Below the pieces are notes generated by a model. The model had not been told where the DNA came from and searched no databases. It saw nothing but the letters and a program-made list of their open reading frames with translations. A stretch of 64,000 bases of DNA from Eucommia ulmoides. Lineage: Eukaryota; Streptophyta; Magnoliopsida; Garryales; Eucommiaceae. The position numbers and the translations under genes are program-made. Shown in pieces: positions 1 through 11,999 of this stretch. The DNA is taken from assembly GCA_016647705.1 (NCBI GenBank), contig JAENRU010000488.1, forward strand, positions 1,093,501 through 1,157,500, written 5' to 3'. Each line of letters starts with the position of its first letter. Position 1 is the first letter of the stretch.

Positions 1-737
1 TTTTGAAATCTACTTTAAAACTGTAAAGATGAATTACAAAATTTAAAAAGAATTTGATATAGTCTACCTTGTTTATCAAATGGAAACAACAATAACAGGC
101 ATGACAAATAACTAATAATGTAATGCTTGTAATAATATTCCTTTAGGCAAAGAAGTGATGATCAAAATTTAAAAAAAAAAAAAAAGTAATTGGCACATTG
201 AAGCATGAAAACAACAATAAAAAAATGCGACAAATAATCAACGTAATGTTTGTGACAATATTCCATTAACCAAAGAATTGATGTTTGAAAAAAGAAAAGA
301 AAAATCGGTTGAACTTACCTGAATTGAAGTCCTGGAACTAACCTGAATTGTTCTGAGTACGACTAATTTCTTATTAGTCTGGCATAAAACCATCGTGGCT
401 ACCTAAAAAACAAAATAATAACAAATTATTACATCTATCTATAATCCACTATTCCTAAAAGACTTCGATAATAATTTTAAAAAACATCAATTTCAATTTT
501 ATCGAAGCACGTAACTATAAATTTTCTCCATCACATTTCGGAATGTTTAGAGAGAGATGCGAATGTATCTTGGCCAATTAGGAACCACCACAATATTCTA
601 CAATTTATAAATATACAAATTAGTTAAAAAAATAAATAAAATCAAGACTATAAATTAAATTATTTTAGTTTCAAACAATAAATATAATTGAATACCACTT
701 GTTTAAATCCCCATTTTAATAAATTCCTCTTATTTAT
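1..737. other. Helitron 3' flank, no gene seen
   Basis: AT-rich DNA with no convincing coding region. A segment at about 81-175 recurs imperfectly at about 207-297 (shared cores such as acaacaataa and acaaataat), so this is a direct repeat with a period near 125 bp. The minus-strand Helitron gene to the right should end in this direction. I did not find the expected terminal hairpin plus CTAG, so the element may run past the left edge of the window. Confidence 0.4.
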
Positions 738-770
738 TCATCCAAGCTCTCGAGCCATTTCCTCCCAATC
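738..770 (-). other. Possible terminal micro-exon of the Helitron gene
   Basis: On the minus strand a good acceptor (TTTTACAG) is followed directly by 11 codons reading DWEEMARELG and a stop. It lies just downstream of the last helicase block. It could be the last exon of the Helitron gene or a chance match. No homology is claimed. Confidence 0.25.
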
Positions 771-864
771 CTGTAAAATCAAATTCGAATAATTGTTTTG
801 CTAATTTAAACAAAAATTAATATAATTATATGCTTAATTATGGTACCTATTTATTTAAGACAAA

Positions 865-2250
865 CTATAACATAACTTTAGGATATACAATATTCGTAGT
901 TGATAAACATCCCTGATCAAGAAGTAGGACACTTAATCGATCGAAATATGTACATCTTGATAAAATAGCATAAAGTTGGCAAAGACTGAAAACAGGTGTG
1001 GTCAAGTCGACTCCGATAAATTTGACTGACTGTCCTTGGGATTTATTTATCATCATGGCATATGGCAGACGAACTAGAAATTGACGTCTTGTCATTTGAA
1101 ATGGAAATTCAGTACTTGACGGTGTCAAAAAAATTCTGGGAATGAACGCCATATTCTAGGTTTTTCGCCAGTTAAAATTCGAGCTTCTATTACACGCAAG
1201 GCACATCTTACAACCATCAATCTTGTGCCATTATAAAGCCCCCTCATTCGGTGCGATATTTCGCAGTAACATAATTGGACAACCTATATTTAGATCTAAC
1301 TTGAATGGGGGCAACCCATGAGGGTCTAATGAATTCAAATATTCATTAGGATTCCAGTTTGTAATTTGAGGATCAGATCCATCATCTTCAAACATTTTGT
1401 CCGCAGCCAAATACGACTTGTATCTCCAACAAATCTTTCTAATGCATTTGAATTTACAACACTTACATCATTATTTTGCGCAGAAAGAATTGTACGCTCT
1501 ATTAGAAATGTAGGAGTAACAATACCCAGTATATTAAGATCTAGATAAACAGTTGATATTAATTCATCCATACTACGGAAACTTTGTATGGTAGTGGTAA
1601 TTATATGGTTTCTTGTGGATTGTTTCCAATCTAAAATATTAAAACAATAACATCAAATTCAGTTACTTTCTATAAGTAAATATGTATTCACAAAAATAAT
1701 ATTTAAAATTTACCTGTAGCAGAAATTCTGAAAACTCAGTATTTCTATTATTTATGCTGCTTAAGCGCATGTTTAATTCTAAAATCAAGATATTAACATA
1801 TTTCCAAAGGTTGGAACGTCTCAGTGTCACAGTAACAATTTGTTGGTGGACTTCTTTAGGTATAACATGCAAGATCTGCCTGAAATCTCTCCCAAGAACT
1901 ACAGTTATTACCCCAAATTGTTTTTTGTTATCGCGAATATCTTGCAACATGCGATCGACAGCTTCAATGCAGTACCTATATTGCATAGGAACTTCATCTC
2001 AAATGATAAGTTCAATTTTCCTGAACAACTTAGAATACAACGATTGTTTACTAAATCTACACACTGAATTATCAAGGATATCCAACGGAATATGGAATTT
2101 AGAATGTGTTGGTCGACTTTCTTCTAACAATAACGATGTTATTCCAGATAATGCGACTGCAACAACAATATGACCAAGATTACGACATTTTGTTGCAACT
2201 GTATTATAGAGAAATATTTTTTCACTACCCGTACCACCAAGGAAGAACAC
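865..2250 (-). pseudogene. Helitron PIF1-like helicase domain, decayed
   Basis: This is the C-terminal helicase half of a plant Helitron transposase, an SF1B PIF1-family 5'-3' DNA helicase that would unwind DNA during rolling-circle transposition. Reading leftward on the minus strand, the motifs appear in the expected order. Motif I/Ia is at 2250-1999 ([11 protein letters not shown], then [18 protein letters not shown]). Motif II/III follows (DEVP, then [10 protein letters not shown] and LNMRL, 1986-1663). A middle block ([18 protein letters not shown]) is at 1571-1335. The C-terminal motifs V/VI are at 1152-865 ([24 protein letters not shown]). Two lesions are plain. The Walker A loop carries two extra residues between GGTG and K. 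An in-frame TGA at 1999-2001 sits where the family usually has Trp before DE-P. Further frame breaks separate the last three blocks. It cannot make an active enzyme. Confidence 0.9.
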
Positions 2251-2472
2251 AGTTCATCGATTAGCAAATACAGAGGAAGTTATAGCTTTATAAACAACTC
2301 GTTATTCAACATTAAGGCATTCAATGTTGGTGTCAACATTCAATTGTTGTGCATTATGTTGTAATTGTCTGTGTTCCCATATTAGTTTATTTCAAACAAC
2401 TATATTCCAATTTTCTACCGGTAGTGGCATTGATGGAAAATCAATTAAACTTTTGCCTAATTCTTGCAGTAG

Positions 2473-5330
2473 CTAATTCAAAAGAAACAAACCATAATCT
2501 TTAATTTGGTCTTCAGTTGGATCAGAAATTGCAAATGATGTGAGAAGTTTATGTGGAATACCATCACAAATATACATTGAAAATCGATCCCATAATTCAT
2601 GTGGATTTACCAGAGAACATTGAGTAAGAGGTACACAAAATAATCTCTTTAATTGATGACCAGTTCTCATTATGAATGCTTCTTGAAGACACTGTATCCA
2701 CTCACCATCATCTTCTAAGAGTCTCATTGCCATACATGCAGCCTTAAATGTCGCATGTTCAAAGTTGTTCACTTTACGTAAGCACTTAAACGATTTTAGT
2801 CCTTTGACAACTGTTAATAGCAGACGCAAATAAAATCATTCAACCGAATTAGTAGGCACAAAGTACATTCTACCAATAGAAAATCCCATCTGTCTTGGTT
2901 TCCATAGTTTTTCATTTTTATTTCAAACAAAGTGTTGGGGAAACTCCTGATAAGCATACGCACACACATTTTCATATGTTGCACAATAGGCAAAACAACC
3001 CGTTAGAGTTGATACTTGTGATTGAGCCCTAGAAACAATAGCTTCCATAGTTTCATTAGGATTAAAAAGAATGTGATGCATTCTAGGAAGATGGAGTTCC
3101 AATCGAACAATAATTGGAATATCTTCATGTAAAAGGAAAGTCAAAAGTCGCCAAGCTGCTTCTGATGGTTCAATGTATCTTATATCAAGATATTGTTTGA
3201 TTTCATCTATTTCTTTCAAAGTCAATGTACCTCGATCACCACCTTTGTAGATATACTTGTGAATATATTTCACACATATAATTCCCTCGCAAACCTCAAC
3301 ATTAATATGATAATCAAATATTTTCGAAAGGCATGGATTGTAAGAAACAACATCCCTATTATCAACTTGTTGTCCCCTAACAATATAAACTTTATCATCA
3401 TTATGACGACGATAAATTGGATAACCATCTTGATCTGATCTATGGTTGTTTAATCTACCCAAACCCGTGGATATCATTTTGTGCATCTACCATTTTCCAT
3501 GCATGGAACTTGTGGATTTCAAGCACCACAAGTCCCATGCACCATACATTTCTTGACAGTTTCAAAAAGTTTTGGTTCTTCTTCTGAGTTAGAAAATTAT
3601 GCACAAACTATTTGATCCACTTAAGAACATGTTTAAATTTTGAGTGGACCATCAAGAAAAATAAGCAAGTGCATATGTGGAAGAACTCTTTTTTGGTATT
3701 CAATTGTGAAAACATAAGTAACCTTTTTCCTGAAAACTTGGGTGTTTTCAACCTCTTTCATCAAAGCAATCATCTTTTGTTGAAAAATACGGGCAATGGA
3801 ATCTGGGTGTTCACTTGGCCTTTGATGTGGTAATAAGGTTAAAGTTACTTCATTCTAATTAGGATTTAGTTAGAAAAATGTCTAGATGATGGTTGTGTCG
3901 CGTTATAGCCATTGAATCTTGAAATATTTCAAACTTATTCCTTGGACCACCAATAAATGAAGATGGCAAAACTATTCGCTCACCTATTTGATCAGATCTC
4001 AACCCATCAAATGGTAAATCGGTAAGATTTTGATATAGTTCACCATGTAGATTTGATTGATTAAGTCGAAAGTAATTCAATTGATTTTGCTCTGTTGCAG
4101 CCCAAACATCTACTAAGAATTCTTGGAATAACTGTCCACCCCTTAGAATCGTTGAATACTCGATTAGTCTTTCAAATAATTGATAATTATAAAATTGTAT
4201 CTGAGTTAATCAATAATTTGTATGTTGACCATTTAACACATCCCACTGTCTAAATTCGGGTTCCCATCTAAGTTCACCAAAAGGAAACAACAAAATGTAG
4301 TACAACGGTAAATACGCCGAATGACATTCATTAATTCGCATTGATTCATTATTTCCCCTTAAATGTCGAACAATATCTGTCACACCACAAAACTAAGTTC
4401 CATTCCCTGGTAATATTACAACTATCTCATCTATTGCAGGTAAATTATATCATCAACGATCTGTAGATGTATTTTACTGGAGAATAGTAGGCAAAGTTTG
4501 CATATTCAAATCCATCCGTGAAGGCATTGTATTGCAACAAACTATCTTGAATAATTTGCAAAACTTCACTTTTCAAATGAGAATTTCTTCGATATATAAC
4601 GCTATGAGCATATGCAGGATCATTATACAATTGAGAGTAAAATTGGATCTTGTTCGTCTTCAGGAATCAATGATCCCGTTTGATGGCACAATTCACCATG
4701 TATAGTAAATGATTTTGGACCTCTTCCACTAAATGCGCTTTGATCTAATTTAGCACCGAGACTTGTAAAAGCATTTGTTGCATTGTACTCTTGAATGTAA
4801 CGGTGAAATAATTTTGATTTAGCATCTCCACCATCAGATAACGCTTAATGTCTAGAGGTAGTGTTGTTAGCAAAGGTAATTTAACTTTACCCTATAAACA
4901 TCATGTTCCAAATAAAGGACGCGTTGTGGTTGATTTTGACAATCTTTCAACCATCCAATGCAATGCTAAACAGTAAATACAAACAACATCCATTTGGCCG
5001 AGAGTATGACGATTCAAGATTATACCATTCAAATGATTAATTGGAAAATTTTCTAAGTCGTTATTGTTTTGACTTACATCAAGACATTCATCCGCAAACG
5101 TTGGCATACATCAAAGAAAAATTAGATTCATTCATTTGATCATAACAACCTAAATGATCAAGGGAGATTTTTTTTTTGCCAAATAAAATAGATGGTTCAA
5201 CTTCCACTCTGGATTCTTCATAGAGATTAGGAGTAGAATTTAAGTTTGATTTAGCATAGAAAGCTTCATCAATATGTCGTGGACCCTCTGTAGTTGGAAT
5301 AGTTTGGTTGTTAACAACGTCCATGACCGC
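2473..5330 (-). pseudogene. Helitron Rep (HUH nuclease) domain, decayed
   Basis: This is the N-terminal half of the same Helitron transposase. It holds the zinc-finger-like region and the HUH/Rep endonuclease that nicks and joins DNA ends through tyrosines. Reading leftward: an acidic N-terminal stretch (5324-5088); a Cys/His block with CIYCLALHW and a nearby ER (5107-4901); a block at 4630-4445; DLPFDGLRSDQIGERIVLPS and SFIGGPRNKFEIFQDSMAIT (4080-3859). The HUH motif PHMHLLIFL has its HMH codons at 3669-3677. The tyrosine region VKYIHKYIYKGGDRGT is near 3,230-3,275, within an open stretch of 187 codons (3486-2923). The block after Rep (LRKVNNFEHATFKAACMAMR, 2829-2473) leads toward the helicase. 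The HUH histidines and tyrosines survive, but at least six frame breaks or stops make this a pseudogene. Its 5' end merges with the 380-bp array. Confidence 0.9.
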
Positions 5331-7101
5331 GGGTGCTAGTGGATTTGTAGTTATAGATGGACCATTAGCAGGACAAGTAATCTGACGATTTGATCTTTCA
5401 CGTTCCTTTTTTGCTCATTGTGCAATAGTAGCTTTTGGTATCTTATATAAATAATTGTAATACAATTATCAATTGAACTAAAATAACTGTAGCAAACTAT
5501 AGTTAGAGATTAGCGATTGTTTTTAGTAGTTACACATTTTCTTTTTGGAATTTAACTAATGTTTTGCTTCATTTTCTTAAAAACACAATGAGAAAAACAG
5601 ACTTCTTCATCTTACACTATAAATTCTTCATCAATATTGGCCTCAGAAGGTAAATTTATATCAGTAGCACCTCTCATTTCGGTATCTACCATTGGTGTAG
5701 TAGTTTGATTCTGGGTGACGTCGACAACCATGGGTGCTTGTGGATTTGTAGTCGTAGATGGACCATTTGCAGGACACGTCGTCTGATGATTTAATCTTTT
5801 ACATTCCCTTCTCGCTTGTTGTGCAATAGTAGCTCTTGATATGTTCTATATGTAATTGTTATATAATTATCAATTGAAATAAAACAACTATAGGAAACTA
5901 TGGCTAAAGATTAGTGATTGTTTTTAGTAGTGTAACAAAACAAAATTTTGTAATTTAAGGGATTTATTGATTCATTTTCTTGGAAACACAATGAATGAGA
6001 AAAGCACACATTTTCATCTTGCACAGTAGATTCTTCATCAATAGCACCTCTTGTTTCAGTATCCACCATTGGTGTAGTAGTTTGATTCTGGAAGACGTCC
6101 TGGATCATTGATGTTTGTGGATTTGCAGTCATAGATAGACCATTTGTAGGACACATCGTTCGATGATTTAATCTCTCACGTTCCATTCTCGTTCATTGTA
6201 AAATAGCAGTTTTTGATATTTTCTATATATAATTGAAATACAATTATCAATTGGACTAAAATAAATGTAAAACACTATAGTAAGATATTAGTGATATTTT
6301 CCAGTAGTTTAACACATTTGTTTTTGGAATTTAAGTGATTTATTGATTCATTTTGTTGGAAACACCATGAGAAAAACACACTTGCTCATCTTGCACTATA
6401 GATTTTTCTTTTTATCAACAACACCTCTCATTTTAGTATCTACCACTGGTATAGTAGTTTGATTTTGGAAGATGCCTTGGACCATGGGTGCTTGTGGATT
6501 TGCAGTCATATTTGGACCAATTGCAAGACACATTGTCTGACGATTTAATCTCTTATGTTCCCTTCTTGCTCATTGTACAATAGCAGCTATTGATATCTTC
6601 AATATATAATTGTAATACAATTATTGATTGAACAAAAATAACTGTAGGAAACTATAGTTAGATATTAATGATTGTTTTTAGTAGTTTAACACCTTTTTTT
6701 TTTTGGAATTTAAGTGATTTATTGATTCATTTTCTTTGAAACACAATGAGAAAAGCATACATGTTCATCTTGAACTATAGATTTTTCATGAATAACACTT
6801 ATCGTTTCGGAATCCACCATTGATGTAGTAGTTTGATTCTGGAAGACGTCCACAACAATGGGTACTTGTGGGTTTGTAATCATAGATGATTGACTATTTG
6901 CAAGACACATCGTCCGACGATTTAATCTCTCACGTTCTCTTCTAGTTCATTGTACAATAGTAGCTTTTGATATGTTCTATATATATTTGTAATACAATTA
7001 TCAATTGAACTCAAATAACTATAGAAAACTATAGTTAGAGATTAGTGACTGTTTGTAGTATTTTAACACATTTTCTTTTGGGAATTTAAGTGATGATTTG
7101 A
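5320..7101 (-). repeat. Tandem array of about 380-bp units, each with an exon-like block
   Basis: A landmark (near ttgattcattttctt, then aaacacaatgag) recurs at about 5571, 5967, 6344 and 6722, and is truncated at 7102. This gives units of 396, 377, 378 and 380 bp plus a partial first unit. On the minus strand each unit encodes a related segment: RRERERLNRRTM, then a TNPQ..MVMDVFQNQTTT core, then MVDTET and an acidic tail ending near CFSH. An AT-rich intron-like part follows. The copy nearest the Helitron gene (about 5320-5420) runs straight into the Rep ORF. The array therefore looks like repeated duplication of an N-terminal exon plus its intron. Some copies have stops. Confidence 0.8.
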
Positions 7102-7650
7102 TTTATTTTCTTGATAGAGATAGTGACGGCGACGGCAAATCGCGAACAATGATCAACACACATAGATCAATTTATTTGATATTAGAAATCAAGATCGATC
7201 GTAAACTTGATATAGATCTGGATCTGAGATCAAGATCAAAAGTTCCTGATCGAGACAGCAATCGATCGATCATAAAACGGCTTCACGTTGTATGCACAAT
7301 GATTATTGAAGGTTGTGCGATTGATTATTGAAGGCTTCAAGTTTTAAGAAGTATGTTGAAGGGTTCGAATTCTAAATAGTAGGTTGAAGACTGAGCGATT
7401 TATCGAAGGCTGGTGCGTGGAGGAGCGATTGATCGAAGGCCAAATGCAGAGGAGCGTTGTTGCGAAGAGAGTTACTACAAAGATAGCTGATGCAAAGGGA
7501 ATGTGCGTAGGTAGATAGATATGTGCTATTTGGAGAGATTTGGGTAAAATTGGGCACGATTGTTAGGGATATGGAATGAGATAAGAGCGAAAAGTGTAAT
7601 TTTGTTATCATGATTCACTCAATGTAATTAATTATGAAATCCATTCATTT
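7102..7650. other. Spacer between the two arrays, GATC-rich
   Basis: No gene recognised. About 7185-7275 is dense in gatc and gatct motifs. The stretch at 7380-7450 repeats gcgattgatcgaaggc-like words. It could be a remnant of the Helitron gene's 5' region. Confidence 0.3.
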
Positions 7651-10600
7651 AATTAGGATTAAATATAAGTTTTGTTTTTAGTATAGTTTAAGTATTTATC
7701 TATTTGGATAACAGATAAAAAAATTGCAAAAGTTATATAATTACATAACCAGTGTGTATGAAAATAGAATTAACCATTTCAATAATTAAAAAACAGTCAA
7801 TCATCTATCTAATATAATTACGAAATAATACTATGACCATTTATAAAGAATGTTTAGTAAATAATGCATACCTACCACATTAGAAGGGACATTCTTGTTT
7901 TCCTTTCCTTTTCCTTTGTAGTTTGCTTCTTTACTTTGCATGGCCAAATGTTTATCCCTATAAGAATGAAATGCATAACCACAAATAGTTAAAAGAAGAT
8001 CCAAAGCAATCAAAATTTATAGCCTGTTAAAGAAGTCGAACTACATTACCAACTTATATCACACAAATTTCAAGGAAAAATCTTTTTAACCCTTCTACTC
8101 TATCTTAATATGAACTAACCACATTCTCTGGATTTCACATGCTTAACATCTCATTCAATTTTATCAAATTAAAAAAAGAGATATTATGTTGAGTTTTCAC
8201 TTAAACATATTAATTTCTTAGCTCAATATGAGGGTGTAAAATTAGATTGGGGTTAAGTGGTTTTAAGGTAAAAGTAATATGGGTTAAAGGTGATTTGCCC
8301 AAAATCATATAAGAATGAATTATGAATAATTTTTTTGTACCAATAATCAACTTTATAAAATTAGGATTTTATTAAAATTAATTTTAATTAGGATTAAATA
8401 TGAGACTTTTTTTTAGTGTAATTCAAGTCTTTATTTGTTGTAGATAACAAAAAAAAAAAAAAAACAAATTGCGAAGTATAATAATGACATAAACATGGTG
8501 TGTAGAAATAGAATGAACTATGTTTGATTATTAAAAATTAGTCAATCAACCATCTATTAGAATTACGAAATAATACTATAACCATTCATAAAGAAATTTT
8601 AATAAATAAAGCATACATACCACATTAGAAGGGACGTTCTCTTTTCCCTTTATTTTTCCTTTCTAATTTGCTTCTTTATTTTGCATGGCCAAATATTTAT
8701 CCTTATAAGAATGAAATGCATAACTACAAATATTTTAAAGAAGATCCAAACCAGTCAAAATTTATAACCTGTTAAAGAAGTAGAACTGCATTACCAACTT
8801 ATATCACAAAAATTTCAAGGAAAATTCTTTTTAACCCTTCTACTTTAGCTTAATATGATCTAACCACATTCTCTAGATTTCACATGCTTAACAACTCATT
8901 CAATTTTATAAAATTGAAAAAGGAGATGTTATGATGAGCTTGCACTTAAACATATTAATTTCTCACCTTAATATGTAGGTGTAAAATTAGATTGAGGTTA
9001 AGTGGTTGTAAGGTAAAAGTAATAGGGGTTAAAGGTGATTTGCCCAAAATCAAATAAGAATGAATTATGAATAAATTGTTTTGTACCAATAATCAACTTT
9101 ATAAAATTAGGATTTTATTATCATTAATTTTAATTAGGATTAAATATAAGACTTTTTTTTCCCGTGTAATTCAAGTCTTTATTTGTTATAGATAACAGAT
9201 AAAAAAAAATTACAAAGTATAATAATGACATAACATGGTGTGTAGAAATAGAATGAACCATGTTTGATCATTAAAAATTAGTCAATCATCTATCTATTAG
9301 AATTACAAAATAATACTATGATCATTCATAAAGAAATTTTAATAAATAACGTATACATACTACATTAGAAGGGACGTTCTCTTTTCCCTTTCTTTTTCCT
9401 TTCTAATTTGCTTCTTTATTTTGCATGACCAAATGTTTATCCTTATAAGAATGAAATGCATAACTACAAATATTTTAAAGAAGATCCAAACCAGTCAAAA
9501 TTTATAACCTGTTAAAGAAGTAGAACTGCATTACCAACTTATATCACACAAATTTCAAGGAAAATTCCTTTTAACTCTTCTACTTTATCTTAATATGAAC
9601 TAACCATATTCCCTAGATTTCACATGCCTAACAACTCATTCAATTTTATAAAATTAAAAGAGAATATGTTATGTTGAGTTTGTACTTAAACATATTAATT
9701 TGTACTTAAACATATTAATTTCTCAACTTAATATGAGGGTGTAAAATTAGATTGGGGTTAAGTGGTAGTAAGGTCAAAGTAATAGAGGTTAAATCTGATT
9801 TGCCCAAAATCAAATAAGAATGAATTATGAATAATTTTTTTGTACCAATAATCAACTTTATAAAATTAGGATTTTATTAAAATTAATTTTAATTAGGATT
9901 AAAAATTAGACTTTTTTTTTTTTTTTACTGTAATTCAAGTCTTTATTTGATGTAGAAAATAGATAAAAAAACATTGCAAAGTATAATAATGATATAAACA
10001 TAGTGTGTGGAAATAGAATGAACCATATTCGATCATTAAAAAATAGTCAATCATCTATCTAACAGAATTACGAAATAAAACTATGACCATTTATAAAGAA
10101 ATTTTAATAAATAACGCATACATACCACATTAGAAAGGACATTCTCTTTTCCCTTACCTTTTTCCTTTATAGTTTGCTTCTTTATTTTACATGGCCAAAT
10201 GTTTATCCTTATAAGAATGAAATGCATAACCACAAATAGTTAAAAGAAGATTCAAACTAATCAAAATTTATTACCTGTTAAAGAAGTAGAACTACATTAC
10301 CAACTTATATCACACAAATTTCAAGGAAAAATCATTTTAACCCTTCTACTTTATCTTAATATGAACTAACCACATTCCCTAGATTTCACATGCCTAACAA
10401 CTAATTCGATTTTATAAAATTGAAAAATGAGATGTTATGTTGAGCTTGTGCTTAAACATATTAATTTCTCAACTTAATATGAGGGTGTAAAATTAGATTG
10501 AAGTTAAGTGATAGTAACGTAAAAGTAATAGGGGTTAAAGGTGATTTGCCCAAAATCAAATAAGAATGAATTATGAATAAATTTTTTTGTACCAATAATC

Positions 10601-11310
10601 AACTTTATAAAATTAGGATTTTATTAAAATTAATTTTAATTAGGATTAAATTTGAGAATTTTTTTTAGTGTAATTCAAGACTTTATTTGTTGTAGATAAC
10701 AGATAAAAAAAATTGCAAAATATAATAATAACATAACATGGTGTGTGGAAATAGAATTAACCATGTTCGATCATTAGAAAATAGTCAATCATCTATCTAA
10801 TAGAATTATGAAATAATACAATGACCACTCAGAAAGAAATTTTAATAAATAATGCATACATATCACATTTGAAGGGACATTCTCTTTCTTTTTCCTTTTC
10901 CTTTTCCTTTTCCTTTGTAGTTTACTTCTTTATTTTGCATGGTCAAATGTTTATACTTATAAGAATGAAATGCATAACCACATATAGTTAAAAGAAGATC
11001 CAAACCAATCAAAATTTATAACCTATTAAAGAAGTAGAATTACATTACCAACTTATATCACACAAATTTCAAGGAAAATTCCTTTTAGCCCTTCTACTTT
11101 ATCTTAATATGAACTAACCACTTTTCCCAGATTTTACATGCTTAACAACTCATTCAATTTTATAAAATTGAAAGAGGAGATGTCATGTTGAGCTTTCACT
11201 TTAACATATTAATTTCTCACCTTAATATGAGGGTGTAAAATTAGATTGAGGTTAAGTGGTAGTAAAGTAAAAGTAATAGGCGTTAAACGTGATTTACCCA
11301 AAATCTAATA
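7651..11310 (-). repeat. Tandem array of about 740-bp units (4.9 copies)
   Basis: Units begin at the phrase aattaggattaaat: 7651-8385 (735 bp), 8386-9131 (746), 9132-9890 (759), 9891-10637 (747) and 10638-about 11310 (truncated). The third unit is longer because it contains a local duplication of a 22-bp phrase near 9688-9720. On the minus strand every unit carries the same small open block: DKHLAMQNKEANYKGKGKEN, then VPSNVV. In the first unit it is preceded by an acceptor-like TTATAG and followed by a GTAGGTATG donor (7873-7960). The conserved block suggests a duplicated exon plus flanking introns. Units differ by point changes and small indels, so the array is not recent. Confidence 0.85.
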
Positions 11311-11408
11311 AGAATGAACAATCAATAATGATTAGGCAAAAATACCACATCAATAGAAAGATTTAAAAAAAAAAAAATTGGGAATTACTCAACAAAATTA
11401 TAACATCT

Positions 11409-11490
11409 TTACTCTTGAAATACACATTGCATGGTATTGTTGTTCGGTGTGAACTTCAACTTGGACATTTCATTGTTGAAGAAATTCAAC
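11409..11490 (-). other. Exon-like fragment, product unknown
   Basis: On the minus strand an acceptor (TTTTGACAG) precedes 26 open codons (LNFFNNEMSKLKFTPNNN and on to CVFQE) and a stop. It reads like a short last exon but I do not recognise it. It lies just beyond the 740-bp array and may belong to the same decayed transcription unit. Confidence 0.25.
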
Positions 11491-11768
11491 CTGTCAAAAT
11501 TTATGTATATAAATATAAAATAATAAATTAAATGGTTAAATGGTGTATTTTCAGTAGTTGCCTGCATGAAAATATAAAAATGATTTTCAAGATTCATTGT
11601 TAAAGAAAAAAATTAATAAAATAAAAAACTTACTATATAATGAAATTTACATTTCCGTAAAGAGTTATTTTATGCATTGGCAGTAGTTAATAACCTGCAA
11701 AAATAAAACCAAAAAAAAAACAAAATAATAATATTTGATCAAATTAGTGAATAAAGATCTGCCTAATT

Positions 11769-11802
<34 letters not shown>

Positions 11803-11865
11803 CAAGGCTGATTTTTTAAAGTCCAACTTAGAAAATCGAAGTTGATCGAAGGCCGAGCAATTGTA

Positions 11866-11960
11866 AAATGTACCTGATTGATCAAGAAATAATGGTGTCG
11901 ATTTCCTTTGCCACGAACACTCTTCTAACAATTCGACGGATTTGAAAGAAGAAAAACATT
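11866..11960 (-). other. Exon-like fragment with donor site
   Basis: On the minus strand the open block ECFSSFKSVELLEECSWQRK, then STPLFLDQS, ends at a CAG|GTACAT donor (11874/11873). Product not recognised. Confidence 0.25.
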
Positions 11961-11999
11961 CAGAGTGCATGTAAATATAATTTTTTTTTGTGTTGCATT

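Noticed and set aside
7651-11310. CRISPR-like or centromeric satellite array
   Set aside because: Units are 740 bp without spacers, only about five copies, next to a Helitron gene; a local duplication fits better.
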